Source: Treponema sp. J25 (GTDB taxonomy: Bacteria; Spirochaetota; Spirochaetia; Treponematales; Breznakiellaceae). From it: a DNA stretch of 64,000 bases. Positions 51,502-60,808 of the stretch are shown in pieces. How positions within the stretch are numbered: position 1 is the first letter of the stretch; each line of letters starts with the position of its first letter. Position numbers and translations under genes: made by a program. The notes beneath the pieces are model-generated. The model saw only the letters and a program-made list of their open reading frames with translations. It was not told the origin of the DNA and did no database searches. Location of the stretch: assembly GCF_004343725.1 (NCBI RefSeq), contig NZ_PTQW01000021.1, forward strand, positions 43,381 to 107,380, written 5' to 3'.

Positions 51502-51764
51502 AGAACTCCTTTATAAGAACCTTGAAAAATCAATGTATTCCCTCTTCTGCTTTGCGAAGAGCAATAACTACTCATGGGATATACCCCCCAAAAATCTCTT
51601 ATGAGTTCTTCATAATAATTGTGATGAAAATGGCTTGTTACGCAAGAGTTTTTTTATAAAGAATCCCATACAAATTGTTTCTGCCCCGTAACGTATTGTT
51701 TATATGCGGGAAAAAAGTTCTATGGTAGGATTTTTAAAAATTCAGACGATATCAGGAGGAATTT
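51502..51764. promoter_or_regulatory. divergent control region between lysR and GH3 lipoprotein genes
   Basis: 263 AT-rich bases with no gene. ACTCAT (51570-51575) and ATGAGT (51601-51606) form an inverted repeat suited to a LysR site. On the plus strand TATGGT, about 40 bases before the ribosome site, is a possible -10 box with TTTATA or TTGTTT before it; spacing is not ideal. AGGAGG at 51754-51759 serves the lipoprotein start. Confidence 0.45.
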
Positions 51765-54164
51765 ATGCAAAAAAAATTAGGAGCCATCGGATTTTTTCTA
51801 TCAATGATTGCCCTCGTATCATTGATAGTAATTTCCTGTGGTGGGGACCCTTTTAAACAGAGTATTTACAAGGAACAACCCCGAATCGTAACGTATGAAG
51901 AATATCTCGCGGCTAATCAGGATCTTCCCAAAGAAGGTACGGAACCTATTCTAAAGGTAGGAACAACAAAGGGAATAATAAAAAAAGGAAAACTTATCTT
52001 TAAAGATTCCAATGGTAACAAAAAATTAGATCCCTACGAGGACTGGCGGCTTCCTGCCCGCGAACGGGCTGCAGATCTTATCAAAAAGATGTCGGTAGAA
52101 GAAAAACTAGGACTTCTTTCCTGGAATGGTAGTTCAGGGATAAGCAATATGACAAAATCCGATGATGGTAGTTCCTATTACTACGGTATTCAGGGATTAA
52201 ACAGTGATGGGACCATTGTAGAAAAAATAACAACCCCTACGGGGGCAAGTACGTCCATGGCCTATTCAGTAATAAATGATGGTATTCGATACGGTAATAA
52301 TCAATTCGAATTCGAACCTCTGGACGAAATTAAATACAACAATAACCTGCAGGGGCTGGCAGAACGCAGCAAATGGGGTATTCCCTTCATTATCAGTTCC
52401 GATCCTTCCCATGCCGGTTGGACGGGTGATGAATTAGGTAAAGCTCGTCTTTCCCAATGGCCCTATTACTTGGGGCTCGGAGCTCTGGATGATCTTGCCA
52501 CCACCGAAGAATTCGGTAAAACCGTGGCCCAGGAGTTTCGCATGATGGGTCACCATGTACTACTTGGCCCCCAGGCAGATCTCGCCACTGAACCCCGCTG
52601 GGCCCGGATTCAGCATACCATCCATGCCAATGCAGATGTGGTAGCAGCCCATATTTCGGTGCTTGTCAAGGCTCTCCAGGGAGGAGAGACCCTTAGTCCC
52701 AAGGGAATTGCGGCGGTTATTAAACATTTCCCCGGCTCAGGTTCGGTAGAACAAGGGATGGACAGTCACACCTATGCGGGGCGTTACAGTGTTTTCCCGG
52801 GGAACAAAGTAGAAGAGCACCTAAAACCTTTCGTAGCAGCCATTAAAGCCAACGTAGCAGGAGTGATGGCGTGTTACAGCATCATGGATGTCCCTGCATA
52901 TAAAGATGTGGTAGATGGAAATCCCATCGACGAGGGGTCAGCCTTTTCTAAAACCATTATGACGGACCTGCTTAAAAACAAACTAGGCTTTGATGGAGCA
53001 ATCGTCTCTGACTGGGCTATCGCCGATAGGGCCTACTGGGGACACGAACGGATTAAGAACAGCCCGGCTATTCTGGCGGAAATGCTCAATGCGGGGACCT
53101 ACCAGTATGGGGGAGCAAACATGACCGCTCTCTGGAAAGAGGCCTATCAAAAGGGGCTTATCACCGAAGAGACGATCAACACGGCAGCCCAGCGAGCCCT
53201 GGAACTTCAATTTAAACTGGGACTCTTTGAAAATCCTTACGTAGACCTGAACGAAGCCCGAGCTTTTTGGGATCCCAATGGACAGTCAATGCAATTACGG
53301 CTTGCAGCAGGAAGAAAAGCCATGAGCAAGGCCATAGTTCTTGCGGAAAATAAAGATGTAGCCCCAGGGCTTGCTCTTATGCCTGTTCTCGGAACTAATC
53401 AGGACTACATTGCTGCGGTTGACCGGAATAAAAACGGTAAGGTAGATGTATATTTTGATTCAGCTTATCCAGATCAGGACAGCGGTCAGTCCAAGACCAA
53501 AGCCTTTTCTACCGAAACCCAGTATCTTAACGTCAATTTTGTGGATGCTATCGAAAAGGCAGACATCGCTGTGGTTCGAGTCTTTAGTCGAGGGGCCACA
53601 TACTTCGGTACCCAAGGGGGCACTCCCCTTTCGTGGGACACCCCGGTCCTTGTATGGGATCGAGAAAACCAGCGATACACCGACAAAAAAGTCCCGGTCC
53701 TTGAAAAAAGCAGCGATGCCTTCCGTGAATTTGGTCCCTGGACGTTTAGCGATTGGAGCCAGGTGGGAGGGGCAGGCTTTATAGGACAAGGCTATATGAC
53801 CTATCTTGCAGGAAAAGAAAGTAAATCTATCATCGATAAAACGTTAGCTGCAAAACGGCGGAATCCGGGCCTTAAGGTTGTGGTGGGGATTACCGCTTCC
53901 CGACCACCAATCGTCTCAGACTTTGTAAATCAGGTAGATGCCCTGTACCTCGATTTTGCCGCTACCGACCGGGCATTCCTGGACATTGTATTCTGGCAGG
54001 ATGGTATAGAGCCAAAGGGGAAACTTCCCATCGAAATTCCCGCGGATGACAAGGCCGTACTGGAGCAAAAAGAAGATGTGGCAGGCGATACTCCTCGACA
54101 AACCTACGAAATTGGGTACGGTCTGAATTACGCATCCATGGGTGGCTATGGTTACGGTAACTAG
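51765..54164 (+). CDS. GH3 lipoprotein beta-glucosidase/exoglucanase with calcium-type loops
   Basis: 799 residues. Signal peptide with lipobox V-I-S-C (Cys25), so exported and lipid-anchored. An EF-hand-like loop D-S-N-G-N-K-K-L-D-P-Y-E-D at residues 81-93 precedes the barrel; D-R-N-K-N-G-K-V-D is a second. Barrel motifs: K-H-F-P-G-S-G, M-D-S-H-T-Y, V-F-P-G-N-K and V-S-D-W with nucleophile Asp416. The second domain ends in Y-E-I-G-Y-G-L. Probably cleaves beta-glucans or oligosaccharides outside the cell. First of two tandem GH3 lipoproteins; a hairpin separates them. Confidence 0.9.
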   Translation: MQKKLGAIGFFLSMIALVSLIVISCGGDPFKQSIYKEQPRIVTYEEYLAANQDLPKEGTEPILKVGTTKGIIKKGKLIFKDSNGNKKLDPYEDWRLPARERAADLIKKMSVEEKLGLLSWNGSSGISNMTKSDDGSSYYYGIQGLNSDGTIVEKITTPTGASTSMAYSVINDGIRYGNNQFEFEPLDEIKYNNNLQGLAERSKWGIPFIISSDPSHAGWTGDELGKARLSQWPYYLGLGALDDLATTEEFGKTVAQEFRMMGHHVLLGPQADLATEPRWARIQHTIHANADVVAAHISVLVKALQGGETLSPKGIAAVIKHFPGSGSVEQGMDSHTYAGRYSVFPGNKVEEHLKPFVAAIKANVAGVMACYSIMDVPAYKDVVDGNPIDEGSAFSKTIMTDLLKNKLGFDGAIVSDWAIADRAYWGHERIKNSPAILAEMLNAGTYQYGGANMTALWKEAYQKGLITEETINTAAQRALELQFKLGLFENPYVDLNEARAFWDPNGQSMQLRLAAGRKAMSKAIVLAENKDVAPGLALMPVLGTNQDYIAAVDRNKNGKVDVYFDSAYPDQDSGQSKTKAFSTETQYLNVNFVDAIEKADIAVVRVFSRGATYFGTQGGTPLSWDTPVLVWDRENQRYTDKKVPVLEKSSDAFREFGPWTFSDWSQVGGAGFIGQGYMTYLAGKESKSIIDKTLAAKRRNPGLKVVVGITASRPPIVSDFVNQVDALYLDFAATDRAFLDIVFWQDGIEPKGKLPIEIPADDKAVLEQKEDVAGDTPRQTYEIGYGLNYASMGGYGYGN

Positions 54165-54181
54165 ATAAGGGAGTTCATAAA

Positions 54182-54203
54182 CCCCAGTTCTTGTGAACTG
54201 GGG
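54182..54203 (+). other. intercistronic stem-loop between GH3 lipoprotein genes
   Basis: CCCCAGTTC-TTGT-GAACTGGGG, nine perfect pairs with a four-base loop, 18 bases after the first stop and 30 before the second start. No U-run, so it more likely protects the upstream message or tunes expression than terminates. Confidence 0.6.
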
Positions 54204-54232
54204 GCCCTAGAAACAACAGGGAGAAAATTTAT

Positions 54233-56392
54233 ATGAAACGAATTATGGTATCGTTTGGATGTATTGTTGCATTAGGTCTACTGATCTCATGTGGCACTAG
54301 ATATACCGAAAGTGCTTATTTCATTGATGGGAAACTCGTACAACCAGAAATCGGAGTCCGGAGCGTCAAAGTGCTCACCGTGGGGAAATGGCAATTCAAG
54401 GACTCAAACAACAACGGAAAGCTGGACCCCTACGAAGATTGGCGGCTTTCTCCTGCTAAACGGGCTGCTGATTTAGTTCCTCGTCTTTCGACAGATCAAC
54501 AGATTGGTCTTTTGGGAGAATACATGTGGGGAGGTTTTGCGGCAGGTGGTATTGCTCCCAAAACAGAAGAAGCCGAACTGGGAACCCACGAAATCGAAGC
54601 TATTGTAAAAGAGTTTTCCCGATATACGATTATGCGATGGCCCGGTGAAAACATCAGCGCTACCGCTATTGCCCGAAAGGTCAATAAGATCCAGGCTTTA
54701 GCCGAGTCGGAACCTTTTGGGATCCCCGTACTTATCACCACCGACCCTATTTTTGGGGCTGCCAATAACATGGAAAGTACCTCCCTGGCACATCAAAACA
54801 TGGCCCCCCAAATTCCCGACTGGCCCCTCGTGCTGGGGCTTGGCGCCATTAATGACCCAGCCTATGTGAAAGAAATCGGACGTATGCATGCAGCTCAATT
54901 GCGGGCCCTGGGGATCCGCTGGATGTTAGGCCCCCAGATTGACTTTGCCACCGAACCCATGTGGTCCCGGGTATACGACACCTTCGGGGCCATTCATGAA
55001 CGGGTGGTCACTTTAGGAACCGCATACATTCAAGGATTACAAGGGAAAGAGAAGGGCGTTAATCCTTTTAGTGGCATCGTCGTTACTCTGAAACATTATC
55101 CAGGAGGTGGGGCAAATCAGGGAGGAATGGATAGCCACAGTGCACCAGGGAAATACAACGTTTTCCCAGGGAATAATCTAGAAGAACACATCGAAATTAT
55201 GAAAAAAGTAATTCAGGCCAGCCAGCCCCTTTCTATCATGCCTAACTATAGCATTTTCAAAGATGTAACGTATAAAGGTAAAGCTATTGAACAAGTCAGT
55301 TCCCACTACTCAATGGTCTTTATGCAAGACATTCTCAGAAAAGAAATTGGATGGAATGGGATGGTTACCTCCGACTGGTCCGCGGTAGTTCTTAACCGGG
55401 ACGATGGGACTGCCGGCCAAGCCTGGGGAACTGAGGGCTGGACTAACGGACAAAGGATAAAACGGTATGTAGAATGTGGAGGCCATCAGATTGGGATGGG
55501 TTCCAGCCCTGCGGCGGTCTGGAAAGCCGGGCTTAGCGAAGGAACCCTTACTCCGAAGGACATTGCAGCGGCCGCACAAAAAGTACTCGAAGTCACTTTT
55601 GCCTCTGGTCTTTTTGAAAATCCCTACGTAGATGAAAACAAAGCAGCAGAAATTGTAAACAGTTTCACCCAACAAGCTCACGAGGCCATGATGCGGGCAT
55701 TCACCTTACTTAAAAACAACGAAGCTATCCTTCCCCTTGATAAAGAAACGGTGGATCAAAATGGGGATGGGAAAATTACCGTGTATTACGATGGGCTTAA
55801 TGATACGGCTATTGAAGACTATGTTACGAAGGTTCCCAATTTTGCTGCCACCAGTGATATCACCAAGGCCGATTATGCTATCGTCCGGGTAAGTGCACGC
55901 CACGGTTATTATTTTGGCTTTGATGGTGGGGTACCCTTAAGCTACAAAGATCCGATTATGGTCTACGATTTTGAAAAGAATGGTCCCTCTCTGACTCCTT
56001 CCACTGCTTCAAGCCGTGGTTTTACTGCACAAGCCAACAACGAAGCAGCGTTGAAAATAGCCCAGACTATCGAAGCCGCCATTGCTGTAAAGAAAAAGAA
56101 TCCCACCCTCAAACTTATCCTGGTGGTTTCCATGTATCGTCCGTTTATTATTTCCGACTACCTTGATCACATTGATGTGCTCGCCGCTGATTTTGGCATG
56201 ACCGATCAGGCTTTGCTTGATATGGTTTTCCAGATGAGAAATGGAGTACAGGATAAGACTATCCAGCCCCGAGGAACTCTTCCCATGGAAATTCCATCAA
56301 GCCAGGAAGCGGTATATACATCCAAGGAGGACCTTCCCAACGATTCCCAAAACCCGACCTTCCCTGCAGGTTTTGGGATAACCAGCTATTAA
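54233..56392 (+). CDS. GH3 lipoprotein glycosidase with calcium-type loops, second tandem copy
   Basis: 719 residues. Lipobox L-I-S-C (Cys20). Same plan as the preceding lipoprotein: loop D-S-N-N-N-G-K-L-D-P-Y-E-D at 57-69, K-H-Y-P-G-G-G, M-D-S-H, V-F-P-G-N-N, nucleophile Asp381 in T-S-D-W, and a second loop D-Q-N-G-D-G-K-I. The two are clearly related but much diverged, so this is an old duplication or separate acquisition with likely different substrates. Good ribosome site GGGAG. A strong terminator follows at 56524. Confidence 0.9.
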   Translation: MKRIMVSFGCIVALGLLISCGTRYTESAYFIDGKLVQPEIGVRSVKVLTVGKWQFKDSNNNGKLDPYEDWRLSPAKRAADLVPRLSTDQQIGLLGEYMWGGFAAGGIAPKTEEAELGTHEIEAIVKEFSRYTIMRWPGENISATAIARKVNKIQALAESEPFGIPVLITTDPIFGAANNMESTSLAHQNMAPQIPDWPLVLGLGAINDPAYVKEIGRMHAAQLRALGIRWMLGPQIDFATEPMWSRVYDTFGAIHERVVTLGTAYIQGLQGKEKGVNPFSGIVVTLKHYPGGGANQGGMDSHSAPGKYNVFPGNNLEEHIEIMKKVIQASQPLSIMPNYSIFKDVTYKGKAIEQVSSHYSMVFMQDILRKEIGWNGMVTSDWSAVVLNRDDGTAGQAWGTEGWTNGQRIKRYVECGGHQIGMGSSPAAVWKAGLSEGTLTPKDIAAAAQKVLEVTFASGLFENPYVDENKAAEIVNSFTQQAHEAMMRAFTLLKNNEAILPLDKETVDQNGDGKITVYYDGLNDTAIEDYVTKVPNFAATSDITKADYAIVRVSARHGYYFGFDGGVPLSYKDPIMVYDFEKNGPSLTPSTASSRGFTAQANNEAALKIAQTIEAAIAVKKKNPTLKLILVVSMYRPFIISDYLDHIDVLAADFGMTDQALLDMVFQMRNGVQDKTIQPRGTLPMEIPSSQEAVYTSKEDLPNDSQNPTFPAGFGITSY

Positions 56393-56523
56393 AAAGCTCT
56401 GGGTTTTTAGCCTTGTTAAGGGATAAGATTTTCTTTGAATGATAAAAGAGACTTCTAAATAAAAAATATAAAGGTAAAAATAGTCTTTGAAAAAGGGCTC
56501 TTTCCTCCTTCACTCTGGCCCGT

Positions 56524-56564
56524 CGGTCCTGTTGGAACTAGTCCAACAGGACCGTTCTTATTTT
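56524..56564 (+). terminator. strong terminator after the GH3 lipoprotein pair
   Basis: CGGTCCTGTTGGA / TCCAACAGGACCG, 13 perfect pairs with loop ACTAG, followed by TTCTTATTTT. Confidence 0.88.
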
Positions 56565-56580
56565 CTGTATAGCAGAGGTA

Positions 56581-58491
56581 TTACCTCTTCTGCATGATAA
56601 ACTCATCTATAATGGTAGGGGCTCCCCCCTTCTTCCGATCTATCTCCCAGGTGGTGGCCTTCAGGGTTTTCCCTTCGACGGTGATAGCCATAAAGTGCTG
56701 CACGACGCCCCGCACAGGTCTTCCGGCATTACCGGGGTCAACCCCATATTTTGCGGCCGGATGTTCGGGGGCTACCACAAAATTCTCCCAGTAGGAAGGA
56801 TCTATCTTAGTGTTTTTGTAGTACGCCTTAGGGCCTGCGGTCGCAGGGGTAACATACACCACCCCGCCAATTGGTTTGGTTCGAGAATAGGTATGATCAT
56901 GTCCCTGGAACACCAGGTCTATGCCTAACTCAGAAAAGAGGGGCGCCATTTTTGTACGTACCCCATTGGGGCCCGCAATATCTTCGTCCGTCGCATGGTT
57001 CCCACTCGTATAGGGACCTTTATGGAGTGTAAGAATTATCCAGGTGGCTCCCCGTTTACGGGCTGTAGCCACATCCTCCCGTAACCAGGCAATCTGAGCG
57101 GGGGTACTATTATTCCATTCCGCGCTATCCTCGTTGGTATTAAGCACAATAAAATGGGCATTCCCGTAATCAAAGGAATAATAGACGCCGCTTTTAGTTT
57201 CTGCCCCCTTTGGGACAGGAAGATTAAAATGTTCATACAGAGCGTAGGGATCTTCCTCATGGTTACCTGCGGCAGGCATGACGGGATAGTTTCTGAAAAC
57301 CGCCGCCCCATGCCCCAAAAGCCATCCCCATTGCTGTTCTGTTCGTCCCGTATCAATAAGGTCCCCATTGTGAATGATAAACGCTGCGGCAGGAAGGGTT
57401 TTCACCGCCTCTGCCATCGTAGAGGCCACGAGGATTGCCTCCTCTTCTGTCTTTGCCTGGGTATCCGCCAGGTTAATAAAACTAAATTTCTGCACCCTTT
57501 CAGGAGCGGTGGTAAAAGTACCGACCTCGCTCCAGAGGTTAAGGGAAGCATCTCCGACACGATACCAATAGGTGGTACCGGGCTGTAAACCCGTCGCTTC
57601 TGCCATATGCACCAGTTCGTTTTCGCTATTGTAGGAAGGTTTCAGCCGACCAGTAAAGGTTTTTGCCTGGCTAAAGTTGGGGGTGTTGCCCTTCTTTTCC
57701 ACTATCTGTACATCACTTCTTCCAGAAGCAAAGGAGGTATACCAGGTAAAGGCCCGCGTGCGGGCAGAATCACTCCCCAGGGTTTGAACCACCCTGGTGA
57801 CGATTCCCCGCGGGGCGGCAGCATCGGGAATGAATCGGACCAATCCCGTACCGGTGGTGGTCGTCGTGGTTTCAGAAACTTTTGCGGGGGTCCCAATGCC
57901 TTTGGCAACAAGACCGAGTTCAAACCAGAGGTCCGAACTATCCCCTCCATCCTGGTGCACTTCAGCAGCAATCACGGCCTTCCCCGGCTTAAAAAGAGAT
58001 GCGGGTACTACAAAGGTTTCTTCTTTAGGTTTGAATTTGGCCGTCGTTTTAAAGGTAACCGGTTCGCCCTCTTTTATCCCCCGCCTAAAAAGCTCTGTCC
58101 CATTGAGGTACACCACCGCCCCATCGTCCACATGGATGTATACTTCTACCCCCTGGGCTTTCTGGATAGACTCGGGGATTTCAATCGTGGTTCTAAAATA
58201 GGTGGTCATATGTTTATTTTGAGGATCCGGTCCGAACCCAACGGAGGTTGCCAGTGGAATAGTAGGATCCGTTTCAGAAACATCGTCCCCAAACCCTAAA
58301 GGGGCCCGCCCCCGTTTCCAGTGACTATCCTGATACTCCCCTTTTCTCCATTCGCTGCCCAGATCTGTTCCGGAATCCTCATACTTCCAGATGGCGTCTC
58401 TTGCAAGAATCACCAGGTCCTGAGCAAAACCAGAGCCCCCCAGAGCCAGGAGCATTCCTATCACCATACAAACGATTTTCTTTCTGAGCAT
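56581..58491 (-). CDS. secreted purple-acid-phosphatase-like metallophosphoesterase
   Basis: 636 residues from ATG 58491 (GGAGG eight bases upstream; the GTG at 58497 is too close). Type I signal peptide ending G-F-A-Q. Residues about 25-200 are a jelly-roll-like domain (V-D-D-G-A-V-V-Y-L-N-G-T), about 215-330 a fibronectin-III-like PAP N-domain (L-Q-P-G-T-T-Y-W-Y-R-V-G), then the calcineurin-like domain with L-A-D-T-Q, N-G-D-L-I-D, A-G-N-H-E, L-H-K-G-P and G-H-D-H-T-Y. It should hydrolyse phosphate esters outside the inner membrane. Last in the xylan gene run, perhaps independently transcribed. Confidence 0.88.
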   Translation of the reverse strand: MLRKKIVCMVIGMLLALGGSGFAQDLVILARDAIWKYEDSGTDLGSEWRKGEYQDSHWKRGRAPLGFGDDVSETDPTIPLATSVGFGPDPQNKHMTTYFRTTIEIPESIQKAQGVEVYIHVDDGAVVYLNGTELFRRGIKEGEPVTFKTTAKFKPKEETFVVPASLFKPGKAVIAAEVHQDGGDSSDLWFELGLVAKGIGTPAKVSETTTTTTGTGLVRFIPDAAAPRGIVTRVVQTLGSDSARTRAFTWYTSFASGRSDVQIVEKKGNTPNFSQAKTFTGRLKPSYNSENELVHMAEATGLQPGTTYWYRVGDASLNLWSEVGTFTTAPERVQKFSFINLADTQAKTEEEAILVASTMAEAVKTLPAAAFIIHNGDLIDTGRTEQQWGWLLGHGAAVFRNYPVMPAAGNHEEDPYALYEHFNLPVPKGAETKSGVYYSFDYGNAHFIVLNTNEDSAEWNNSTPAQIAWLREDVATARKRGATWIILTLHKGPYTSGNHATDEDIAGPNGVRTKMAPLFSELGIDLVFQGHDHTYSRTKPIGGVVYVTPATAGPKAYYKNTKIDPSYWENFVVAPEHPAAKYGVDPGNAGRPVRGVVQHFMAITVEGKTLKATTWEIDRKKGGAPTIIDEFIMQKR

Positions 58492-58497
58492 CCGCAC

Positions 58498-58803
58498 ATC
58501 CTCCTTACCATACAGAACTAAGGAAGATTTTTATCATGGTAAGGTTAACACTGCGTGATGGTTGCATGAAAATAGTATAAAAATGCTCCAGACAATAAAA
58601 ATATGCGCCACCAGCCAGGGCAGCTTCTCCAGGAATTCATACGACCCCCCTAGGGGGAAAAAATAAAGAGGGACCGGGGTCCCTCTTCCGCACCACAGTA
58701 ATCGTCGGGACACGGGGGAAACCGGGCCCCTCCCCTGGGGGCCCCGTCCCAGGCCCACCGGTAACTACCCGACAACGCCGGCACAAAAGAATACGCGATG
58801 GGG
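58498..58803. other. 306-base gap: no gene; promoter side of the phosphatase and terminators for GH8
   Basis: The right part is very GC-rich with hairpins, including GGGCCCC / GGGGCCC near 58726-58745 and the terminator listed separately. The left 120 bases are AT-rich and probably hold the minus-strand promoter of the phosphatase gene, though I could not fix its boxes. Short frames here look spurious. Confidence 0.4.
58658..58687 (-). terminator. terminator after the GH8 gene
   Basis: On the minus strand AAGAGGGAC-CCCG-GTCCCTCTT, nine perfect pairs, followed by TATTTTTT. About 117 bases beyond the GH8 stop. Confidence 0.8.
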
Positions 58804-59928
58804 TTACGACCGGGGTTCGTATATCCGATAGCGGCCCGACAGGGCAAGCAGGGCAAAGAAATAAAGACAATTGTCGTAGTACCGGCGGTTTCCCAGTCGG
58901 AGGGGCGTCTCCCAAAAAAGGCGGACCAGCTTTTCTGCCAGGGGGCCTTCGGTGGCCAGGGCTCCCATGGCATTGGTAGCGATGAGCCCCACGGGGTGCA
59001 GAGCCGGTTCAGGTCGGGCAGTCCCGTCTATTTTATACCAGTGATAGTTTTCCGGTTCCTTATCCGCAAAAAAGCGATGAATCTTATCGATTATGTCCTT
59101 TTGATAGGCCTTCCTGCCGAACCAGAGGGCATCGAGTCCCAGGTTGGCGGCAACCCGGTAGGAATCGCTGTAAAAATCACCGTGGTCGTTATAAAAATTG
59201 GGGCGTCCGTCGTAATAGGAATATTCCGGCGCAAGACCCGTTACGGGGTGGCAGGCCTTGGGGAGGAATTCCCGGCTTGCTGCTGCAGCCTTTTGCCAGA
59301 AAGGTCGGTCCTCCGGGTAGGCCCAGCGGGCAAAGAGCTCGTAAAAATGAGGCAGATGATAGGAAGGATCGGTAAAATCGCAGTTGGGGACAAATTTGAT
59401 AAGATAGTTTGAAGGCTCCCACATGGGCCAGCCGTCTCCCTGTTCGCCCTTGTGGATGCAGCGGGCAAGAAGGTCCCGGGCCTGTTTGCTGTAATTAAAG
59501 GGGGCTTCCCGGTCTCCCCAACGGTGGGATGCAAAGAAGAGGGCCATGGCAAAGTACTCTTCCCCATCGGGGGCGGGGCCGTTGGAATTGCGTCGTCCGT
59601 CGGGATGACAGGACCAGGCAAAGTAGCCCGCGTTGGGTCCCTCGGTAAGGTACATGTAGGTCATGGTCCACTTCCAGATTCGGTCAAACACGTCCTGCCT
59701 GTCCATCTGGACCGCCATCATCATACCGTAGGACTGACCTTCGGTCCGCACGTCCAGGTTGCCCGTATCAAGCATATAGCCCATATCGGGCCCGGATTCG
59801 AAATAGATCCGCTCGTCCGCGGGGCCTTCAAAGAGGGTATGCCAGGCCTCGCTGACGCGCCGGTCTATTTCCTCCCGGCTATACCCAAGCCGTTCAAAGT
59901 AACTCTGCTGATGCACAGCCTGTTCCAT
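58804..59928 (-). CDS. GH8 reducing-end xylose-releasing exo-oligoxylanase
   Basis: 374 residues without a signal peptide, so cytoplasmic. T-E-G-Q-S-Y-G-M-M near residue 62 holds the family's general-acid Glu; N-L-D-V-R, G-Y-F-A-W-S, P-A-P-D-G-E-E-Y-F-A-M-A-L and F-Y-S-D-S-Y-R fit the exo-oligoxylanase (Rex) branch rather than endoglucanases. It removes single xylose units from the reducing end of imported xylo-oligosaccharides. AAAGGAGC lies before the ATG. The xylanase, CE4 and ABC permease genes upstream on the same strand support the substrate. Confidence 0.9.
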   Translation of the reverse strand: MEQAVHQQSYFERLGYSREEIDRRVSEAWHTLFEGPADERIYFESGPDMGYMLDTGNLDVRTEGQSYGMMMAVQMDRQDVFDRIWKWTMTYMYLTEGPNAGYFAWSCHPDGRRNSNGPAPDGEEYFAMALFFASHRWGDREAPFNYSKQARDLLARCIHKGEQGDGWPMWEPSNYLIKFVPNCDFTDPSYHLPHFYELFARWAYPEDRPFWQKAAAASREFLPKACHPVTGLAPEYSYYDGRPNFYNDHGDFYSDSYRVAANLGLDALWFGRKAYQKDIIDKIHRFFADKEPENYHWYKIDGTARPEPALHPVGLIATNAMGALATEGPLAEKLVRLFWETPLRLGNRRYYDNCLYFFALLALSGRYRIYEPRS

Positions 59929-59961
59929 AATAGTTGCTCCTTTCAGTTTTTTTGTTTTCGC

Positions 59962-59987
59962 AGGGTCCCAAGGTCATTCGGGACCCT
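59962..59987. other. stem-loop in the GH8 upstream region
   Basis: AGGGTCCC / GGGACCCT, eight perfect pairs with a ten-base loop, 34 bases before the GH8 start on the minus strand. Without a U-run; may stabilise or attenuate the GH8 message. Confidence 0.45.
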
Positions 59988-60037
59988 AGGAGCGGTAAGA
60001 ATTGGCACGAACCTAATTTCCGCCGTTCCCAAACAAG

Positions 60038-60061
60038 CACTGCCGGCCTGGGCCGGCAGTG
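60038..60061 (-). terminator. hairpin after the CE4 gene
   Basis: CACTGCCGGC / GCCGGCAGTG, ten pairs with a four-base loop, followed on the minus strand by CTTGTTT. It lies 14 bases after the CE4 stop and would separate GH8 expression from the upstream genes. Confidence 0.65.
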
Positions 60062-60074
60062 TTTCCTTAAGCAA

Positions 60075-60797
60075 CTAGCGTACGTACTTCCACATGCTCC
60101 CCTTCCGAGATGCTGGATCAATCCCCTTTCGTTTAAAGAGTTCCGAAAGGGTTACAAACTCATATCCCTGCTTTTTAAGTTCAGGGATCAGGATATCCAG
60201 CGCTTCGGGGGTAGGATGAGGATCGGGCTGCACGTCATGGAGCAGGATGATGGCTCCATCATCCATACCGGCCAGTACCTTCTGGGCCCGGTCCTGAGCA
60301 GTGGTGCCACAGCCAGCCCAATCAAAGCCCAGGACTCCCTCTGCAAAGGGCAGGGGTATTACGTCGAACATGGTCTGGCTTACCGCCAGGTTCGGTGGCC
60401 GAAAGAATTTCGCGTCCACCCCGGCGATTCGTTTAATCGCTTCCTGGGTTCTGGTAAATTTTTGCTGCACCACCTCTGCCGAAACGGTGTTCAAACTATC
60501 ATAATCCCAGCTATGGTTAGCCAGTTCACACCCCATAGCGACCATTTGCTGCAAGAGGGGCTTTGTCTGATCCGTAACTCGTGATCCTACCAGGAAAAAG
60601 GTAGCCACCACCCTGTGCTGGGCAAGTCTATCTAACACCCGTTGGGTCTTTACAAGGTCAGGCCCATCGTCAAAGGTAAGAGCGCATAACTTCTTAGGGG
60701 TACTCACCGTAGGCTCCTTTCCCTGGTTTGGCCCTGTGCTCTGACAAGAGGCCAGCAATAGAAGTAGTACTATTCCTGCGAGCAGGGGCTTTTTCAT
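60075..60797 (-). CDS. CE4 polysaccharide deacetylase lipoprotein, probable acetylxylan esterase
   Basis: 240 residues. Lipobox L-A-S-C (Cys18). NodB-homology motifs: T-F-D-D-G-P; N-H-S-W-D-Y, where the second metal-ligand His is Tyr; R-P-P-N; D-W-A-G; and L-L-H-D-V. The His-to-Tyr change departs from peptidoglycan and chitin deacetylases; I recall similar altered metal sites in some acetylxylan esterases of this family, unverified. With a xylanase upstream and exo-oligoxylanase downstream it most likely removes acetyl groups from xylan at the cell surface. Twelve bases after the CBM lipoprotein gene. Confidence 0.85.
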   Translation of the reverse strand: MKKPLLAGIVLLLLLASCQSTGPNQGKEPTVSTPKKLCALTFDDGPDLVKTQRVLDRLAQHRVVATFFLVGSRVTDQTKPLLQQMVAMGCELANHSWDYDSLNTVSAEVVQQKFTRTQEAIKRIAGVDAKFFRPPNLAVSQTMFDVIPLPFAEGVLGFDWAGCGTTAQDRAQKVLAGMDDGAIILLHDVQPDPHPTPEALDILIPELKKQGYEFVTLSELFKRKGIDPASRKGSMWKYVR

Positions 60798-60808
60798 TTT
60801 TCTACCTC

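Noticed and set aside
38426..56392. Integrated mobile island
   Set aside because: The region looks somewhat richer in A/T than its neighbours and is functionally distinct, but I found no integrase, transposase, tRNA junction or flanking direct repeats.
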